Shown piece by piece: positions 61,301-64,000 of a DNA stretch of 64,000 bases. The DNA lies in NCBI GenBank assembly GCA_000231825.2, contig JH720335.1:472222-536221 (forward strand), in the 5' to 3' direction. A model generated the notes under the pieces. The model was not told the origin of the DNA and ran no database searches. It saw nothing but the letters and a program-made list of their open reading frames with translations. Every line of letters starts with the position of its first letter. Positions within the stretch are counted from its first letter, which is position 1. Made by a program: the position numbers and the translations under genes. This stretch comes from Tetrahymena elliotti 4EA. Taxonomy: Eukaryota; Ciliophora; Oligohymenophorea; Hymenostomatida; Tetrahymenidae.

Positions 61301-63016
61301 TTTGGATAGGTTGAATTTTTTTCATAGGATTACACAACTAGTTTATCAGTAAAAGCTAAAGGTTTTACTTAGATACAATTTATCACTTTATATGACTTTT
61401 TAGAAGCTATTCAAAGCTTTCCTGATGAAAAAGAAGCATTTTGCTACTTAAAAGATTGTGTGACCTTAAATAATTAATATGAAACAATAGGAATTTCTTG
61501 TTTTTCTTGCTAATCTTCAAATCATGTTGTCATGAAATGCCCTTATCTATTTTATCATTAATCTAGGGATAGGATAATCAAAAAACTAGAATAATCTATT
61601 TAATATCAAATTAAATCATTTAGGCGCTGCATTAAAAGAAAAAAAGAATAAACTTTAGCCATCAAAAAAAATGTTGAAGATAAGGCTTAATTATTTTCTC
61701 AGAATTATGAAGATCTTATTAATTCTTCTGTTTATGAAGAATACCAAGATGAAGTTGATTCAGAAGAAAGATCTTTTTTCAAGCAACAAACATGTCCTCA
61801 ATTTGAGAAAGAAGAAAGGTAAATTCTTAAAAAAACTATTAATTATTTTTAATCATTGAAATATTTAAATAAAGATCGACATACACTCGTAAAACTTCAA
61901 AGAAATAATCATTGAAATAGACTTCGACTGTTGAAGATTTACCAAATTATAACAGAAAGAATAGTTAAAAGAAAGCATCACTTAAAATGTTAAATCCAAA
62001 CAGCTTGGAAGAAATACATGAAAAATCATAAATTTCAAGAATTTCACAGTTTTCAAACACAAAGAACATGAGAGGAGAATCGTTGAATAGTGATGAAAAG
62101 AAATATATACAGCAAGCGGCATAAGGGTCTGTAATTGATCAAGATTAAAGTATTATCCAAAATAGAAAAAGAACTCATTCTAATTTAAGCTAGATCCTTG
62201 GCTCCCGTAAAAGTCCTTTCCCGTCTGAAAGAGACATGAATAGATCGTAGTCTTTAATGAATTAAATGAATCCATATTAACTTTATTTTAAAATATAATA
62301 GATATTCAGGGTCTTTAATTTCTTCTCTTAAGCTAAGCGAGGCTGATAAAAAAATAATTCTTATTGAAGATAGAAATGGAATTGATGGGTCTAAGATCTA
62401 ATAAATAACTGGTGCACCTAATCTTTTTGTTATTAAAGTGAATGAAGGAGATGAGTATTCTTTGATAAATCATAGAGCATACAGCAATATGAATAATGTT
62501 ACTTCATTGAATACATTTGATCCATCTGAATACTAAAATAGAAGACATAACTCAAATTTCTCTTTGCTCAGCAGAGGAATAGTTTAGTCTTCTTAATTAA
62601 CTAGTCTAAACTAACCTATTGATGAATTTTCGGAACTAAGACTAGACTAAACTAATCGTATTAGAGAAAACTCTTTTGTCCCTAATTAGCAAATAGACGT
62701 TGATAATCTCTAAGGATTCTATTTGAATCATGAAGAAAATACCATATTTGAAGAACAATAAAACTTTAAACTTTACTTTGCTCATAATAATCTTTAAAAT
62801 ATTATTAATTAGCCTAAAAAGAAATCTGTAAGTCAACCTAAAAATAACTTAAATGCTAATTAAAATAATAGAACTAAACCAAAAAAATCAAGTTATTTAA
62901 GAGTTGTCAGTGTAAATAATAAAAACTCAAATAAACTTCTAAGTAACTAGCTGGAAGTCAACCCAGCTCTACTTCCTTATAATATCAATTCAGAAAAAGA
63001 ATAAACAAATGTTTGA
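58352..63016 (+). CDS. CNBD channel of the K+ channel family with atypical filter
   Basis: Predicted 1318-residue EAG/CNG-superfamily protein from exons 58352-58771, 58964-60194, 60247-60535, 60591-60782, 61081-61818, 61875-62246 and 62302-63016. A long Asn/Gln/Ser-rich N-terminus of about 335 residues precedes six membrane segments starting at SLIWRVWDFFILLITLLNFV. The S4 region (LIFFLRYFYINSLSEKI) has few regularly spaced basic residues. The pore reads YYFSVITLTNAKGDIVP, so the usual GYG is replaced. The C-linker (SPSLRIQAQKYIEYVNNEG) is followed by a CNBD with CLYFIVSGEVEV and DYFGQVEFF, a CCHC knuckle, a basic helix (RRCIKRKKEQ) and a long disordered tail. Family membership is clear. Ion selectivity and voltage sensing are doubtful. 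All seven exons keep phase. Confidence 0.88.
60360..60377 (+). other. Atypical selectivity-filter codons (TNAKGD)
   Basis: Codons read Thr-Asn-Ala-Lys-Gly-Asp where K+ channels have Thr-Val-Gly-Tyr-Gly-Asp. The second Gly and the Asp are kept; the first Gly and the Tyr are Ala and Lys. The flanks YYFSVITL and IVPSTNKEK align well with the first channel, so this is the filter position. Confidence 0.85.
61499..61540 (+). other. CCHC zinc-knuckle motif after the CNBD, channel 2
   Basis: Codons spell C-FS-C-QSSN-H-VVMK-C, which is C-x2-C-x4-H-x4-C, located directly behind the CNBD. This is the same spacing and position as in channel 1, followed by a similar Pro-aromatic segment (CPYLFY versus CPKIHY). 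Confidence 0.85.
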
Positions 63017-64000
63017 TCTTTAACTGTTCCTAATTTTTACCTTCTAAGCTCTAACTATATAAAATAACTCTCAATATAATATAAAATCAGTTAAATAAAT
63101 AGCTCAAAATTTTCTATTAAATAAACAAACTACCTCTTTGTAACCCAACATTTATTAACCAAAAAAGAATTAATTTATATTCATTGATTAGTTAATTAAT
63201 TGATTCATCCTTCCTTCCATCCATCCATCCATCCATCCATATTTTTCTCAGCTTAATTTGCAATTTTGTAAAAATCAATTAATGTTTCTATATTTTTATA
63301 TTTGTTTATATCAACATGAATTCTTTTTTCCAAATCTATTAAGATTAATGCAAAAATAAATCATATAAAATAGATAAGTCATTCATGATTTTTAATTTCT
63401 TTTTGATCTTTTCATGTCTTCATTACTTTATTCCGTTTTTATTAAATTTTTAAAATATTTTCTGTAAAATATTAAACTTTTTTCCAATAAATTTTTTATT
63501 AATTTTATTAAATTACTTAGTCAAATCAAAAAAATGACATTTTTTTACAGTCACTCTAAATATTCATAAACTAGGCCACAAATTTCAAAATTAAAGATTT
63601 AAGTCCATAGTTTCTGAAAATTAAAAAATTTAATTTTTTTACTTATTTTAAAAAAAATATTTTAAATTGATTTATATTATCAATTTTATTTATCGAAGAA
63701 AATTATCTATTATTTGTTAAGTTTTTTTAATAAATTTTATTTTAAACTTCATCCATTTAACAATTTTTATTTATTTTAAGGATTTACAAAAGTGAAAGTA
63801 AAATCCTGAAGTAGTAAAAATAAATGTTAAAAAAGAGATTTAATTTTTATGAATAATAGTTTAATTCATCATTTATTATGAATTTAGAAGATAATCTTGC
63901 AAATATTTGGTTGTTTAGAATTTAGAAAAGTCCTAAAATTCTAAGAAAGGAAATATAGTTTGCAAATATATTTTGGGTTGTGAGTAAAGTGAATCATTTT
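63017..64000. other. Intergenic AT-rich region with a CCAT microsatellite
   Basis: Downstream of the second channel. It contains a (CCAT)n run at 63217-63240. No gene recognised up to the window edge. Confidence 0.5.

Noticed and set aside
1..64000. Search for tRNA and rRNA genes and transposase genes
   Set aside because: No cloverleaf-type GC-rich segment, no rRNA signature and no DDE, reverse transcriptase or integrase motif were seen by eye on either strand. A tRNA scan would be needed to exclude them fully.

Overview
This window reads as nuclear DNA of a ciliate, most likely the macronuclear genome of a Tetrahymena-type species. Under the standard code almost no gene is open. When TAA and TAG are read as glutamine and only TGA as stop, long coherent proteins appear. 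They are interrupted by very AT-rich GT..AG introns of about 38-764 nt, too long and variable for Paramecium. Intergenic DNA is extremely AT-rich and carries tetranucleotide microsatellites. All gene models were assembled by hand, with codon phase checked across every junction, so each spliced length given is a multiple of three.

Layout. 0.25-3.7 kb (+): a leucine-rich-repeat (LRR) gene made of about 300-bp units, each one 90-nt LRR exon plus one intron. 4.1-5.8 kb (+): amino acid transporter. 6.4-19.1 kb (-): a membrane protein, a TPR protein, a Gln/Asn/Ser-rich protein, a BRCT protein resembling microcephalin, and a TLDc protein. 19.7-23.4 kb (+): two tandem intronless pseudokinase-TPR paralogues of identical length. 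26.2-29.4 kb (+): a Gln/Asn-rich protein with a duplicated Cys/His module in its own exon. 31.5-35.6 kb (+): a cyclic-nucleotide-binding-domain (CNBD) K+ channel. 36.3-38.9 kb (-): a radial spoke protein 2-like DPY-30/GAF protein, divergent from a small EF-hand-like protein (39.5-40.3 kb, +). 41.4-43.3 kb (-): polytopic membrane protein. 44.6-45.9 kb (-): tandem CCCH zinc-finger protein. 48.5-50.7 kb (-): coiled-coil protein. 52.7-56.3 kb (+): a second, decayed LRR exon-intron array. 58.4-63.0 kb (+): a second CNBD channel with a non-canonical selectivity filter.

The genes are individual eukaryotic transcription units, not an operon. Recurrent themes are membrane excitability (two CNBD channels, each with a CCHC knuckle behind the CNBD), ciliary structure (RSP2-like and possibly its divergent EF-hand-like neighbour), and lineage-specific tandem expansion (LRR units, pseudokinases). 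The features most worth a second look are the frame-neutral exon-intron repeat arrays, the pseudokinase pair, the channel whose GYG signature is replaced, and the microcephalin-like protein with a PCNA-box-like motif.
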